From NCBI RefSeq assembly GCF_001424905.1, contig NZ_LMCU01000001.1, forward strand, positions 496,001 through 560,000: a stretch of 64,000 nt of DNA. The letters run 5' to 3'. The notes below the pieces were generated by a model. It ran no database searches. It saw only the letters and a list, made by a program, of their open reading frames with translations, and was not told where the DNA came from. Origin of the DNA: Leifsonia sp. Root112D2 (lineage in GTDB: Bacteria; Actinomycetota; Actinomycetes; Actinomycetales; Microbacteriaceae). The position numbers and the translations under genes are program-made. Of the stretch, positions 53,314 to 60,902 are shown piece by piece. Each line of letters begins with the position of its first letter. Within the stretch, counting starts at the first letter, position 1.

Positions 53314-53413
53314 TATTCGGCCTAAGGTATGGATACCGTCCTGTGCAGGCGCCCCGCCGCCGCAGACCATCGACGACGGCCGCGCCGAATCGACGACATG
53401 TGAGGATTGAACA

Positions 53414-55108
53414 GTGCCGCCCACCCCCACCACGCCCACGCCAGCGACGACCGTCACGCCCGAATGGTGGCGCTCCGCCGTCATTTACCAGGTGTATCCG
53501 CGCTCCTTTGCGGATGCGAATGGTGACGGTCTCGGAGACCTGCCCGGCATCACGCATCGGCTCGGCACGCTGCGCCACCTGGGCGTCGATGCCGTCTGGC
53601 TCTCCCCGTTCCAGACCTCTCCGCAGCGCGACGGCGGCTACGACGTTGCCGACTACTGCGACGTCGATCCGATCTTTGGCACCCTCGATGATTTCGCCGC
53701 GTTGCAGCAGAAAGCGCACGAGCTCGGCCTGCGCGTCATCGTCGACATCGTTCCCAATCACACCTCCAGCGATCACCTCTGGTTCCAGGAGGCGCTCGCC
53801 GCCGCCGAAGGCAGCGAGGCGCGCGACCACTACCTGTTCCGCGAGGGCAAGGGCGTCGACGGGTCGCTGCCGCCGAACAACTGGGAATCCGTCTTCGGCG
53901 GCCCCGCCTGGACGCGCGTCACGCGCCCCGACGGCACCCCCGGCCAGTGGTATCTGCACCTCTTCGACACGAGCCAGCCCGACCTCAATTGGGAGAGCGA
54001 GTGGGTGCGCGAGCAGTTCCGCGGCATCCTGCGCTTCTGGCTGGACCGTGGAGTCGACGGCTTTCGAGTGGATGTCGCACACGGCATGATCAAGGCGCCC
54101 GGCCTGCCCGACTACACGCCTCCCGCGGAGGCCGGCAGCATGGGCGGTGGAGCCGGCGCCCAGGACGCCGAGAACGAGCCGGCCAGCCCGCCGTACTGGG
54201 GCCAGGACGGCGTGCACGAGATCTACCGCGACTGGCGCAGCATCCTCAATTCTTACGAGGGCGAGCGGGTTCTCGTGGCCGAGGCCTGGGTCGAGCCGCT
54301 CTCCCGCCTGGCCGAATGGGTGCGCCCCGACGAAATGCACCAGGCCTTCAACTTCGCCTACCTCGAGACGCCATGGCAGGCCGCGCCGCTGCGTGCAGTG
54401 ATCGACGAATCGCTCGCGGCATTCGCATCCGTGGGCGCCCCGAGCACGTGGGTGCTCTCCAACCACGACGTGGTGCGGCACGCCAGCCGGCTCGCGCTGA
54501 CGGCCGAGAACCTGCAGGGTCACGGCCTCGGGCCGAACAGCCCCGGCAAGCCCGACCCCGTGCTCGGCCTGCGTCGCGCCCGCGCAGCGACGTCGCTCAT
54601 GCTGGCCCTCCCCGGCTCGAGCTACCTCTACCAGGGCGAGGAGCTCGGCCTGCCCGAGGACATCGAATTGCCCGATTCCGCCCGACAGGATCCCACCTGG
54701 TTCCGCACGCACGGCGAACGCTACGGGCGCGACGGATGCCGCGTTCCGATTCCGTGGGAGGCATCCGCTCCCGCATTCGGATTCAATGACACGGGCGCGA
54801 GCTGGCTGCCGCAACCAGACGAATGGGCGCCGCTGTCGCGCGATGTCGAGACCGGCGTGCCGGGCTCGACGCTCTCGCTCTACCGGCGCCTGCTGGCGGT
54901 GCGCAGTGAATACGCGCTGGGCACGGGTTCGCTCGAATGGCTCGAGGGCTTCGGCACGGATGTCCTGGCACTCCGAAACGGAGCGGTCACCGTCGTCGCC
55001 AATCTGGGTGCCGAGCCGGTCGAACTGCCGGCGGGCGACATCCTGCTGTCCAGCGAAAACCTCGACGGTCGCATCCTGCCCTCAGACACGACGGCCTGGC
55101 TGGCGTAG
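53414..55108 (+). CDS. GH13 alpha-glucosidase (oligo-1,6-glucosidase/maltase-like)
   Basis: A 564-residue GH13 enzyme of the AglA/MalL type beginning WWRSAVIYQVYPRSFADANGDG. Catalytic residues are D220 (GFRVDVAHG), E290 (VAEAWV) and D352 (SNHDVVR). It would release glucose from imported malto- or isomalto-oligosaccharides. The start is GTG 53414 with GAGG at 8 bp. It is divergent from malE across the two LacI operators. No signal peptide is present. Confidence 0.93.
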   Translation: MPPTPTTPTPATTVTPEWWRSAVIYQVYPRSFADANGDGLGDLPGITHRLGTLRHLGVDAVWLSPFQTSPQRDGGYDVADYCDVDPIFGTLDDFAALQQKAHELGLRVIVDIVPNHTSSDHLWFQEALAAAEGSEARDHYLFREGKGVDGSLPPNNWESVFGGPAWTRVTRPDGTPGQWYLHLFDTSQPDLNWESEWVREQFRGILRFWLDRGVDGFRVDVAHGMIKAPGLPDYTPPAEAGSMGGGAGAQDAENEPASPPYWGQDGVHEIYRDWRSILNSYEGERVLVAEAWVEPLSRLAEWVRPDEMHQAFNFAYLETPWQAAPLRAVIDESLAAFASVGAPSTWVLSNHDVVRHASRLALTAENLQGHGLGPNSPGKPDPVLGLRRARAATSLMLALPGSSYLYQGEELGLPEDIELPDSARQDPTWFRTHGERYGRDGCRVPIPWEASAPAFGFNDTGASWLPQPDEWAPLSRDVETGVPGSTLSLYRRLLAVRSEYALGTGSLEWLEGFGTDVLALRNGAVTVVANLGAEPVELPAGDILLSSENLDGRILPSDTTAWLA

Positions 55109-55124
55109 CTCCTGGCGGTTCGCG

Positions 55125-56195
55125 TCAGTTGGCGTGGGCCGTCAGCCAGGCGAACGGGTCGACCGGCGTCGTGCCGCCTTGCAAAATCTCGAAGTGCAGG
55201 TGCGGCCCGGTCGAAATGCCGGTGCTGCCGACCTCGCCGACGATGTCCGCGACCTTCACCTTCTGCCCCTGCACCACTCGAATCGAGCCCGGCGCCATGT
55301 GACCATAGAGGCTCGACACGAGCTTGCCATCGATCAGGTGGTCGATGATGACGTGCACACCCAGAGCGCTGTCGTTGTACGGATGCACCTCACGCACCGT
55401 GCCGTCGGCAATGATCTGGATGGGCGTTCCATACCCGGGGTCGAAGTCGACGCCCTGATGGAAGCTCGATGCACCCTCGGTCGGAGCGGAACGGGGGCCG
55501 TAGTAATCGGCGATGGGAACGCCGACGGGGAACGGCCACTGGATCGTGCCGCGTGCGTCGTTCGTGAAGGTGTCTGCGATGCGCATGTGGCTGAGCACCA
55601 CGAGTTGCTCGAGCGAGGTCACCTCGTAGCTATCGCGGGTGACGGGCGCCGCGATCACGTCTCCGCCGCTGGTGATGCTCTGCGGGTCGACCTTCGCGGC
55701 CGGCACCTCACGGGCTGCCGTGGCCTGGGCGAGAACCGTCTCATGAGAGACGAGCGCGTTGGCGGGAATGGAAGTCGCGATGGCCATTGCCACCGCAAAG
55801 GTCATGGCAAGCAGGCTTACTCCGCGGGCGAACCAGACGCGCTTGCGGTGACGGCGAGGCACGGTCGCCGGCGCCGATGCAGCTGGGCTGCCCAACGGCG
55901 GCATGCGATGGGTCAGTGCGCGCACGAGCGCGGGAGCGTCGGCGGTCGGTCTGGCCGTGGCGGGTGATGCGGCGACGGATGCGCCAGCACCGTGCGACGA
56001 AGCCGGGGGCGCGACAGCCGCGACGGGCCTAATCGCCGTGTTCGCTGCAGCTTCGGCGGCCCGCTCACGTTCGCGAAGCTCACGCCGGGTCAGCGGGCGA
56101 TCCGCAGCCGCGGCATCCGGATTGACCGAAATCGGGGTCACTCGCCCGGGGTCGGCGCTAACGATGGCGTCGGACTCCACGGGGTTTTCAGGCAC
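55125..56195 (-). CDS. M23/LytM-type peptidase, membrane-anchored
   Basis: A 356-residue protein with a long Ala/Pro-rich cytoplasmic N-terminus, one membrane helix (about 123-143) and an extracytoplasmic LytM domain. The zinc-site residues are H246 and D250 (HQGVD) and H332/H334 (HLHFE), with H299 in YGHM, so the enzyme should be active. It probably cleaves peptidoglycan cross-links. It is convergent with the alpha-glucosidase gene (16 bp gap) and has no functional link to it. Confidence 0.92.
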   Translation of the reverse strand: MPENPVESDAIVSADPGRVTPISVNPDAAAADRPLTRRELRERERAAEAAANTAIRPVAAVAPPASSHGAGASVAASPATARPTADAPALVRALTHRMPPLGSPAASAPATVPRRHRKRVWFARGVSLLAMTFAVAMAIATSIPANALVSHETVLAQATAAREVPAAKVDPQSITSGGDVIAAPVTRDSYEVTSLEQLVVLSHMRIADTFTNDARGTIQWPFPVGVPIADYYGPRSAPTEGASSFHQGVDFDPGYGTPIQIIADGTVREVHPYNDSALGVHVIIDHLIDGKLVSSLYGHMAPGSIRVVQGQKVKVADIVGEVGSTGISTGPHLHFEILQGGTTPVDPFAWLTAHAN

Positions 56196-56350
56196 AGGCT
56201 GAGGGGCTTTCGGCTTCTACTTCGGGTTCGAACGTTCGTGTCGTGTTCACTTGCCGGGGGACAAATGTAACGAACTCATAAAGACTAGCGGGTGCACTCT
56301 GGGAACACCATGACCTTTTTGGGTGTCGTGGGCAGCCGTACTGTCACGCA

Positions 56351-57166
56351 TCAGGCGTCGAGCACATTAAGCCCGTCGAGCACCGGCGCGAGCTGTTCGA
56401 ACAAGCCGGGTTCGGCTGCAATTGTGAGCGCATTGCTGGCGGCTGCGCCATTGAGCCCCTGCACTCGGGCGCCCGCTTCCTGCGCAACGAGTGCGCCGGC
56501 CGCGTGATCCCACGGCTTGAGGCCCTTCTCGTAATACGCGTCGAGGCGACCGGCGGCCACCCCACACAGGTCGAGCGAAGCAGCGCCGATCCGGCGGATA
56601 TCGCGCACCTGCTCGATCAGGCCCTGCACCACGGCGGCCTGCTTGCGTCGGCGGGCCGAGTTATAGGAGAAGCCTGTGCCGACCAGAGCGAGCGGCAGTT
56701 GCACCGCTGCCGCGACCTGCAGTCGGCGCTCTCCCAGAAACGCGCCGGCACCGGCTGCCGCGGTGAAGAGTTCGTCTGCTGCGGGGTTGTACACGGCCGC
56801 GGCGAGCGCGCTCCACGTGTTCGGATCGGGCTCACCCTCCACCACGGCGATGCTCACCGCGTAGGCGGGAATGCCATAGAGATAGTTGACGGTGCCGTCG
56901 ATCGGATCGACAACCCAGGTGAGCCCGCTCGAGCCACTCGTCGCATCCGATTCTTCGCCGAAGAAGCCGTCGTTCGGCCGCGCTTCGGCGAGCAGCGAAC
57001 GAATGAGCGCCTCCGACTCCTGGTCGGCGTGCGTGACGATGTCTTCCGGCGCGGACTTGGTCTGGGCGACCTCGACGCCCTCCGCCCGGCGCTGCTTGAT
57101 CAGCGCCCCGGCACGCAGGGAGATGTCACGGGCAAGAGTCAGCAGTTCGGCATTCGCATGGGTCAC
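56351..57166 (-). CDS. Inositol monophosphatase-family protein
   Basis: A 271-residue Mg2+-dependent phosphatase of the IMPase/SuhB/CysQ family. The metal motifs are GEES (70-73), DPIDGT (87-92) and WDHAAG near residue 222. Candidate substrates are inositol-1-phosphate, histidinol phosphate (HisN-like) or 3'-phosphoadenosine-5'-phosphate; the sequence alone does not decide. The gene is divergent from a small leaderless ORF. Confidence 0.9.
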   Translation of the reverse strand: MTHANAELLTLARDISLRAGALIKQRRAEGVEVAQTKSAPEDIVTHADQESEALIRSLLAEARPNDGFFGEESDATSGSSGLTWVVDPIDGTVNYLYGIPAYAVSIAVVEGEPDPNTWSALAAAVYNPAADELFTAAAGAGAFLGERRLQVAAAVQLPLALVGTGFSYNSARRRKQAAVVQGLIEQVRDIRRIGAASLDLCGVAAGRLDAYYEKGLKPWDHAAGALVAQEAGARVQGLNGAAASNALTIAAEPGLFEQLAPVLDGLNVLDA

Positions 57167-57232
57167 CCCTCAACCCTGTCACAGCCGGGGCGGATGCCGT
57201 GCGCCCGGGTATTGCTGCCGCATCGTCTCGAC

Positions 57233-57238
57233 GTATGA
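57233..57238 (+). promoter_or_regulatory. -10 box TATGAT of a leaderless promoter
   Basis: TATGAT ends 7 bp before the ATG at 57246, so transcription would start at the ATG. TTGCTG lies 16 bp upstream as a possible -35 box. Confidence 0.5.
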
Positions 57239-57245
57239 TCACGTC

Positions 57246-57356
57246 ATGCCAGAGAAGCAGCCACCACCGAGCGGGCAGACCGGGGCCGACCAGGTGCTGG
57301 GTCACCCGATCGACCCGGCAACGGCAACCGCGCCTGCCGTGGACCCCGCACCGTAA
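57246..57356 (+). CDS. Leaderless proline-rich micro-ORF (36 aa)
   Basis: A 36-residue, proline- and alanine-rich reading frame beginning MPEKQPPPSGQ and ending VDPAP, with a TAA stop. It has no ribosome binding site but a well-placed -10 box, which favours a leaderless message. No homologue or function is known to me. The stop lies just before the probable transposon relic, so the gene might once have been longer. Confidence 0.4.
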   Translation: MPEKQPPPSGQTGADQVLGHPIDPATATAPAVDPAP

Positions 57357-57524
57357 CAGAGACAGGCATTTCGCTTCATTGTCAACCCCTGACCCCCACT
57401 CAAGAGGCCGTATAGCTTGTGCGCATTAGGTCGTGCGTGCGCGCTGGACTGTATGGTGCAGGCAGCTGAGCGCATCACTGATCTGATGGGGTAGGGTCGC
57501 TCGCCCGGCTTCGCGCGCGGCCCT

Positions 57525-57578
57525 ACCTCCGGCGAGATCCTCAGCAGCTACAACATCGAGTCCACCAAAAGCTACTGA
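57525..57578 (+). pseudogene. Probable 3' relic of an IS481-type transposase
   Basis: The frame ending at TGA 57578 reads TSGEILSSYNIESTKSY. This resembles, as I remember it, the C-terminus of IS481-type transposases (a T-GE-L...-DPTR-Y pattern). Upstream in frame there is a stop codon, so no intact gene exists. A terminator and a tandem repeat follow. The identification rests on about 17 residues and is tentative. Confidence 0.4.
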
Positions 57579-57591
57579 CGCAACGAAATGA

Positions 57592-57618
57592 AAGAGCCCG
57601 GCCGATGGCCGGGCTCTT
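57592..57618. terminator. Hairpin terminator downstream of tRNA-Tyr
   Basis: Perfect 12-bp stem AAGAGCCCGGCC/GGCCGGGCTCTT with a GAT loop. On the minus strand it is followed by TTCATTTC and stands about 59 bp past the tRNA-Tyr 3' end, so it can end that transcript. It could also end transcripts coming from the left. Confidence 0.75.
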
Positions 57619-57624
57619 CATAAA

Positions 57625-57670
57625 TATCAACAATGTCCCGACACATCTATCAACGATGTCCCGACTCATC
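57625..57670. repeat. Two tandem 23-bp repeats next to the tRNA-Tyr 3' end
   Basis: Two adjacent 23-bp units (57625-57647 and 57648-57670) share TATCAAC-ATGTCCCGAC-CATC and differ at two positions (AA/GA and ACA/ACT). The block ends 7 bp from the tRNA-Tyr 3' end. I recall similar ATGTCCCGAC repeats at the ends of IS481-type elements, consistent with the relic just upstream. Confidence 0.6.
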
Positions 57671-57676
57671 ACATGG

Positions 57677-57758
57677 TGGCGAGTGAGGGATTCGAACCCC
57701 CGAATGCTGAGCAGTCTGATTTACAGTCAGATCCCTTTGGCCGCTTGGGTAACTCGCC
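57677..57758 (-). tRNA. tRNA-Tyr (GTA)
   Basis: Class II tRNA of 82 nt on the minus strand. Acceptor GGCGAGT/ACTCGCC, anticodon arm CTGA-CTGTAAA-TCAG with anticodon GTA, a variable arm (CTGCTCAGCA region), and T-arm GGGGG-TTCGAAT-CCCTC. CCA is not encoded. Confidence 0.94.
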
Positions 57759-57840
57759 AGGCGCCCTCGACCACATGTATTCATCTGACCGAACGCGCTC
57801 GTCAAGGATACCGGGCCGCGGGCTCTGACGTAAATCGAAG

Positions 57841-59169
57841 CTAGCGGATGCGTTCGGCCGCCTGTGCTCGCGTCCTTTCCCTGCGCCGATTCAGGCCAGG
57901 AATCGCCAAAACAAGCGCCCCCAACACCACGAGAGCGGCCGCACCAAAGCCCCACGGAGCGATGTCCGCACCGGTGGCTGCGAGCGTCAGTTCCGGTGTG
58001 ATTGAAGCGGTCGGTGTCGGCGACGGTGTGGTGGGAGGCGAGGTCGGCGGAGGCGTCACCACGGGCGGTGCGACCACAACGACTGGAGGCGCGGCGACCG
58101 TCGCCCTATTCGCCACCACCGTCACCGGCGCGGGCGCCGTATAGCCCGGAGGCGGGTCGATCGCGATCTGATAGCTCGGCCGCTGCTCCGTCGTAAAGGT
58201 ATATGTGCCATCCGGCTGCACCGGTACGGTGACCGGCGTCTCGTCGATCGCGAGCACGGGAGTTCCATCGGCGTTGTTCAGGTCGGCGACCGTTCCCGCA
58301 GGCACCGCGGTTCCCGGGGGCGCATCCTCGATAGCAACGGTGCCGGTGATCGTCGTGGCTGCCGCCGGAGAGGCGACCCACAGTTGGTAGACCGGACTGC
58401 CCGCCAGAGCACCGTAGATGATCGTCACCTTACGGACGTTCGCATCCGGCTTGAACCAGATATAGGCGCCGGACGTGTCGTTGACGTTTCCCACGATCGT
58501 GCCGGGCGCCCAAGAGATCGCGTAACCCGCGTACGTGCGATCAAGAGTTCCCGGCCCTGGAACCCAAGTCGGCACATCGAACGGGGCGGCGGTTCCGCTA
58601 CACACCGAGGGCTTCGGCGAAGCATTGTCGCAATAGTTTCCCGGCGCCTGCGCTCCAAGGACTCCGGTGGGAAGGAGCGTGCCGTTCTGGTCGTACGCCT
58701 GAATGAACGCCCAGTCTGCGTCGATGTCGCCCAGCGCGAAGCCCCATCCAGCGACCGGCTGCTGTGAGCCGAAGTCAATGGTCGTCGTTGACTGAGGCGG
58801 AGTCGACAAAGACGGGGGTGTGGGCGCCGGGCTTGCACTTTGTGGGCGAAGCGTCAGGTACGGCTGCCTGCGGGTTGAGCCGAACTCCTGCCCGAAGGCG
58901 GTCGAAGCTCCAAGATATGCGGATTCTCCACTGGGGTTCCGTACCGACACCGAGTCAGATGTGATGTCCGGGCTCGGCACGGTCGAGCTCGCGAAGCTGG
59001 CGGTGCCCGTAAATGATCCCGCGCTTCCGGCCATGGTCCACGTCGGAAAGACGCCTACCTCGTTCGCGCCGACCGCACCGGCTGCAGACGACCCCGCGAG
59101 CGCGAGCGCACTCGCAACGGCAATGGTCAGGATGGCCCCCGCGGCCCGACGAAACGCACCCACGATCAC
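57841..59169 (-). CDS. Cell-wall surface protein with LAATG sorting signal
   Basis: A 442-residue secreted protein. It has an N-terminal signal peptide (FRRAAGAILTIAVASALALAGSSAAGA) and a C-terminal sorting signal: LAATG at 396-400, a hydrophobic helix and an RRRER tail. LAXTG is the signal recognised by class E sortases in actinobacteria. The central part contains DFGSQQPVAGWGFALGDIDAD, an Ig/SdrD-like beta region, and a Pro/Thr-rich stretch (PPPTSPPTTPSPTPT) that probably spans the wall. GTG 59169 is the start used. No enzymatic motif is visible; adhesion or surface structure is likely. Confidence 0.85.
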   Translation of the reverse strand: MIVGAFRRAAGAILTIAVASALALAGSSAAGAVGANEVGVFPTWTMAGSAGSFTGTASFASSTVPSPDITSDSVSVRNPSGESAYLGASTAFGQEFGSTRRQPYLTLRPQSASPAPTPPSLSTPPQSTTTIDFGSQQPVAGWGFALGDIDADWAFIQAYDQNGTLLPTGVLGAQAPGNYCDNASPKPSVCSGTAAPFDVPTWVPGPGTLDRTYAGYAISWAPGTIVGNVNDTSGAYIWFKPDANVRKVTIIYGALAGSPVYQLWVASPAAATTITGTVAIEDAPPGTAVPAGTVADLNNADGTPVLAIDETPVTVPVQPDGTYTFTTEQRPSYQIAIDPPPGYTAPAPVTVVANRATVAAPPVVVVAPPVVTPPPTSPPTTPSPTPTASITPELTLAATGADIAPWGFGAAALVVLGALVLAIPGLNRRRERTRAQAAERIR

Positions 59170-59249
59170 CGACGCTACCCCGATTGCACGTCCCTGAACA
59201 GAGCGAGGCCGCGTCTTACGGCCCCATCACTAGGATTGCCACGAGACGA

Positions 59250-59263
59250 TATAAGCGGTTGCG
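59250..59263. promoter_or_regulatory. Degenerate LacI-type operator upstream of the LacI gene
   Basis: TATAAGCGGTTGCG keeps the central AANCGNTTNC of the LacI-family consensus and departs from it at the second and last positions. It lies 8 bp before the ATG of the LacI gene, fit for autoregulation. Confidence 0.4.
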
Positions 59264-59271
59264 AGGGAGCC

Positions 59272-60288
59272 ATGGGCGGTATCGACGAGGTCGCGCGCCT
59301 TGCGGGCGTCTCCACCGCCACGGTCTCTCGCGCGCTGAGCGGCAACGGCCATGTCTCCCCCGCCACACGCATCAAGGTGACGGATGCCGCCGGTCAACTC
59401 GGGTACGTTGTCTCGTCGAATGCGTCGGGCCTGGCATCCGGTCGCACGAAGAACATCGGCGCCGTGGTGCCGTTTCTCAACCGCTGGTTCTTCGCATCCG
59501 TCATCGAGGGCGCCGAACGCGCGCTGCTGCGCCACGGCTACGACCTCACCCTCTACAACCTGTCTGGGGGCGGCGAGGAGCGTCGCAGTGTCTTCGAACA
59601 CTTTCTGCTGCGCAAGCGAGTGGATGCCGTGATTGCCATTTCGCTGGAACTCACGGAAGACGAGGTGAGTCGGCTTCTTGCTCTGGGCAAGCCCATCGTG
59701 GGCGTCGGCGGCCCGCTGGCCGGGGTGCGCACCCTCACGATCGACGACGTTGCCGTGGCCAGGCTGGCCACCGAACACCTGCTCTCGCTCGGCCACACCC
59801 GCATCGGGCATATCGGTGGCGACAAGGAGAGCGACCAGGATTTCCATCTGCCCACCAACCGGCGCATCGGCTTCGAGCAGGCGCTGGCCGCGGCAGGCCT
59901 CGCGGGCACCCCGGCGCCATTCCAGGCGGCGGATTTCACTATCAAGGGCGGTTACCAGGCGGCGAAGCAACTCTTGGGTGACCCGCGCGAGCGGCCCACG
60001 GCCATCTTCGCGGCGTCCGATGAGATGGCGATCGGCAGCATTCTGGCCGCCCGCGATCTCGGGCTCGTCGTGCCGCGCGACGTCTCCATCGTCGGCATCG
60101 ACGACCACGAGCTTGCCGACTTCTTCGGGCTCACGACGGTGGCACAGTATCCCAGCGGACAGGGAGAGAAGGCCGTCGAAATTCTCATGGATCTACTGCA
60201 TCCCGCCACCCGCGACCAGAACGCGGAGAACATTCCGCTGCCCTACGAACTCATCGTACGTTCGAGCACGACGACCCCCACGGCCTAG
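59272..60288 (+). CDS. LacI-family transcriptional regulator
   Basis: A 338-residue LacI/GalR regulator. The N-terminal HTH reads IDEVARLAGVSTATVSRALS with the hinge SNASGLASGRT. The periplasmic-binding-like domain follows (NIGAVVPFLNRWFF to GIDDHELADFFGLTTVAQY). ATG 59272 begins directly at the HTH; the frame open from 59236 starts with a TTG in the promoter. It is the only LacI-type gene in the window and thus the likely regulator of the operators at 53180 and 53300 in the maltodextrin locus. Confidence 0.9.
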   Translation: MGGIDEVARLAGVSTATVSRALSGNGHVSPATRIKVTDAAGQLGYVVSSNASGLASGRTKNIGAVVPFLNRWFFASVIEGAERALLRHGYDLTLYNLSGGGEERRSVFEHFLLRKRVDAVIAISLELTEDEVSRLLALGKPIVGVGGPLAGVRTLTIDDVAVARLATEHLLSLGHTRIGHIGGDKESDQDFHLPTNRRIGFEQALAAAGLAGTPAPFQAADFTIKGGYQAAKQLLGDPRERPTAIFAASDEMAIGSILAARDLGLVVPRDVSIVGIDDHELADFFGLTTVAQYPSGQGEKAVEILMDLLHPATRDQNAENIPLPYELIVRSSTTTPTA

Positions 60289-60310
60289 CCCCGCTGGCTA
60301 CACTCGAGGC

Positions 60311-60799
60311 ATGGCAGATTCAACATTTGACGTCGTGAGCAAGGTCGATCAGATGGAGGCGGACAACGCCCTCCACCAGGCGCAGAAGGAGATTGCGCAG
60401 CGGTACGACTTCAAGAATGTCGGGGCATCCGTGGAGCAAAGCGGCGAGAAGGTGCTCATCAAGGCCAACAGCGAGGAGCGCGCGAAGGCCGTGCTCGAGG
60501 TCTACGAGTCGAAGCTGATCAAGCGCGGCATCTCCCTGCGCAGCCTCGACGCCGGCGAACCGTACGCCTCGGGCAAGGAGTACCGCATCGAAACCTCCCT
60601 GAAGAGCGGCATCGAGCAGGATGCCGCCAAGAAGATCAGCAAGCTGATCCGCGACGAGGCGCCCAAGAGCGTCAAGAGCCAGATTCAGGGCGACGAATTG
60701 CGGGTCTCATCGAAGAGCCGCGACGACCTTCAGGCCACGATGGCGCTTCTCAAGGGCGCCGATCTGGATGTCGCGCTGCAGTTCGTGAACTTGCGCTGA
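60311..60799 (+). CDS. yajQ: YajQ-family nucleotide-binding protein
   Basis: A 162-residue protein starting MADSTFDVVSKVDQMEADNALHQ and containing QRYDFKNVGASVEQ, the hallmark segment of the YajQ family. The family has a double ferredoxin-like fold; some members bind cyclic di-GMP, others are known only as nucleotide-binding. ATG 60311 is 22 bp after the LacI stop; the long open frame from 59678 is an out-of-frame read through the LacI gene. Downstream lies a symmetrical intergenic repeat. Confidence 0.95.
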   Translation: MADSTFDVVSKVDQMEADNALHQAQKEIAQRYDFKNVGASVEQSGEKVLIKANSEERAKAVLEVYESKLIKRGISLRSLDAGEPYASGKEYRIETSLKSGIEQDAAKKISKLIRDEAPKSVKSQIQGDELRVSSKSRDDLQATMALLKGADLDVALQFVNLR

Positions 60800-60811
60800 G
60801 TCAGGCGTTGA

Positions 60812-60902
60812 TTGAGGAGCGGTCGAGGAACGAGGCCGTGTCTCGAAATCTGCCGCGCGGGTAGGTTTCGAGACGGACCCTCCTTCGTCGAGTCCTCCTC
60901 AA
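60812..60902. repeat. 91-bp REP-like dyad between yajQ and the ferredoxin reductase
   Basis: Outer arms TTGAGGAG (60812-60819) and CTCCTCAA (60895-60902), inner arms GTCTCGAAA (60840-60848) and TTTCGAGAC (60866-60874), all centred on 60857. Such a symmetric pair of palindromic half-units is typical of BIME/REP elements. I recall similar TTTCGAGAC...CTCCTCAACC units as common intergenic repeats in Microbacteriaceae. The right arm covers the stop codon of the reductase gene. It can also serve as bidirectional terminator for the convergent genes. Confidence 0.7.

Noticed and set aside
57484..57530. Structured small RNA candidate (GGTAGGG...CCCTACC hairpin)
   Set aside because: The stem overlaps the probable transposase relic and no promoter or known RNA family pattern was seen.
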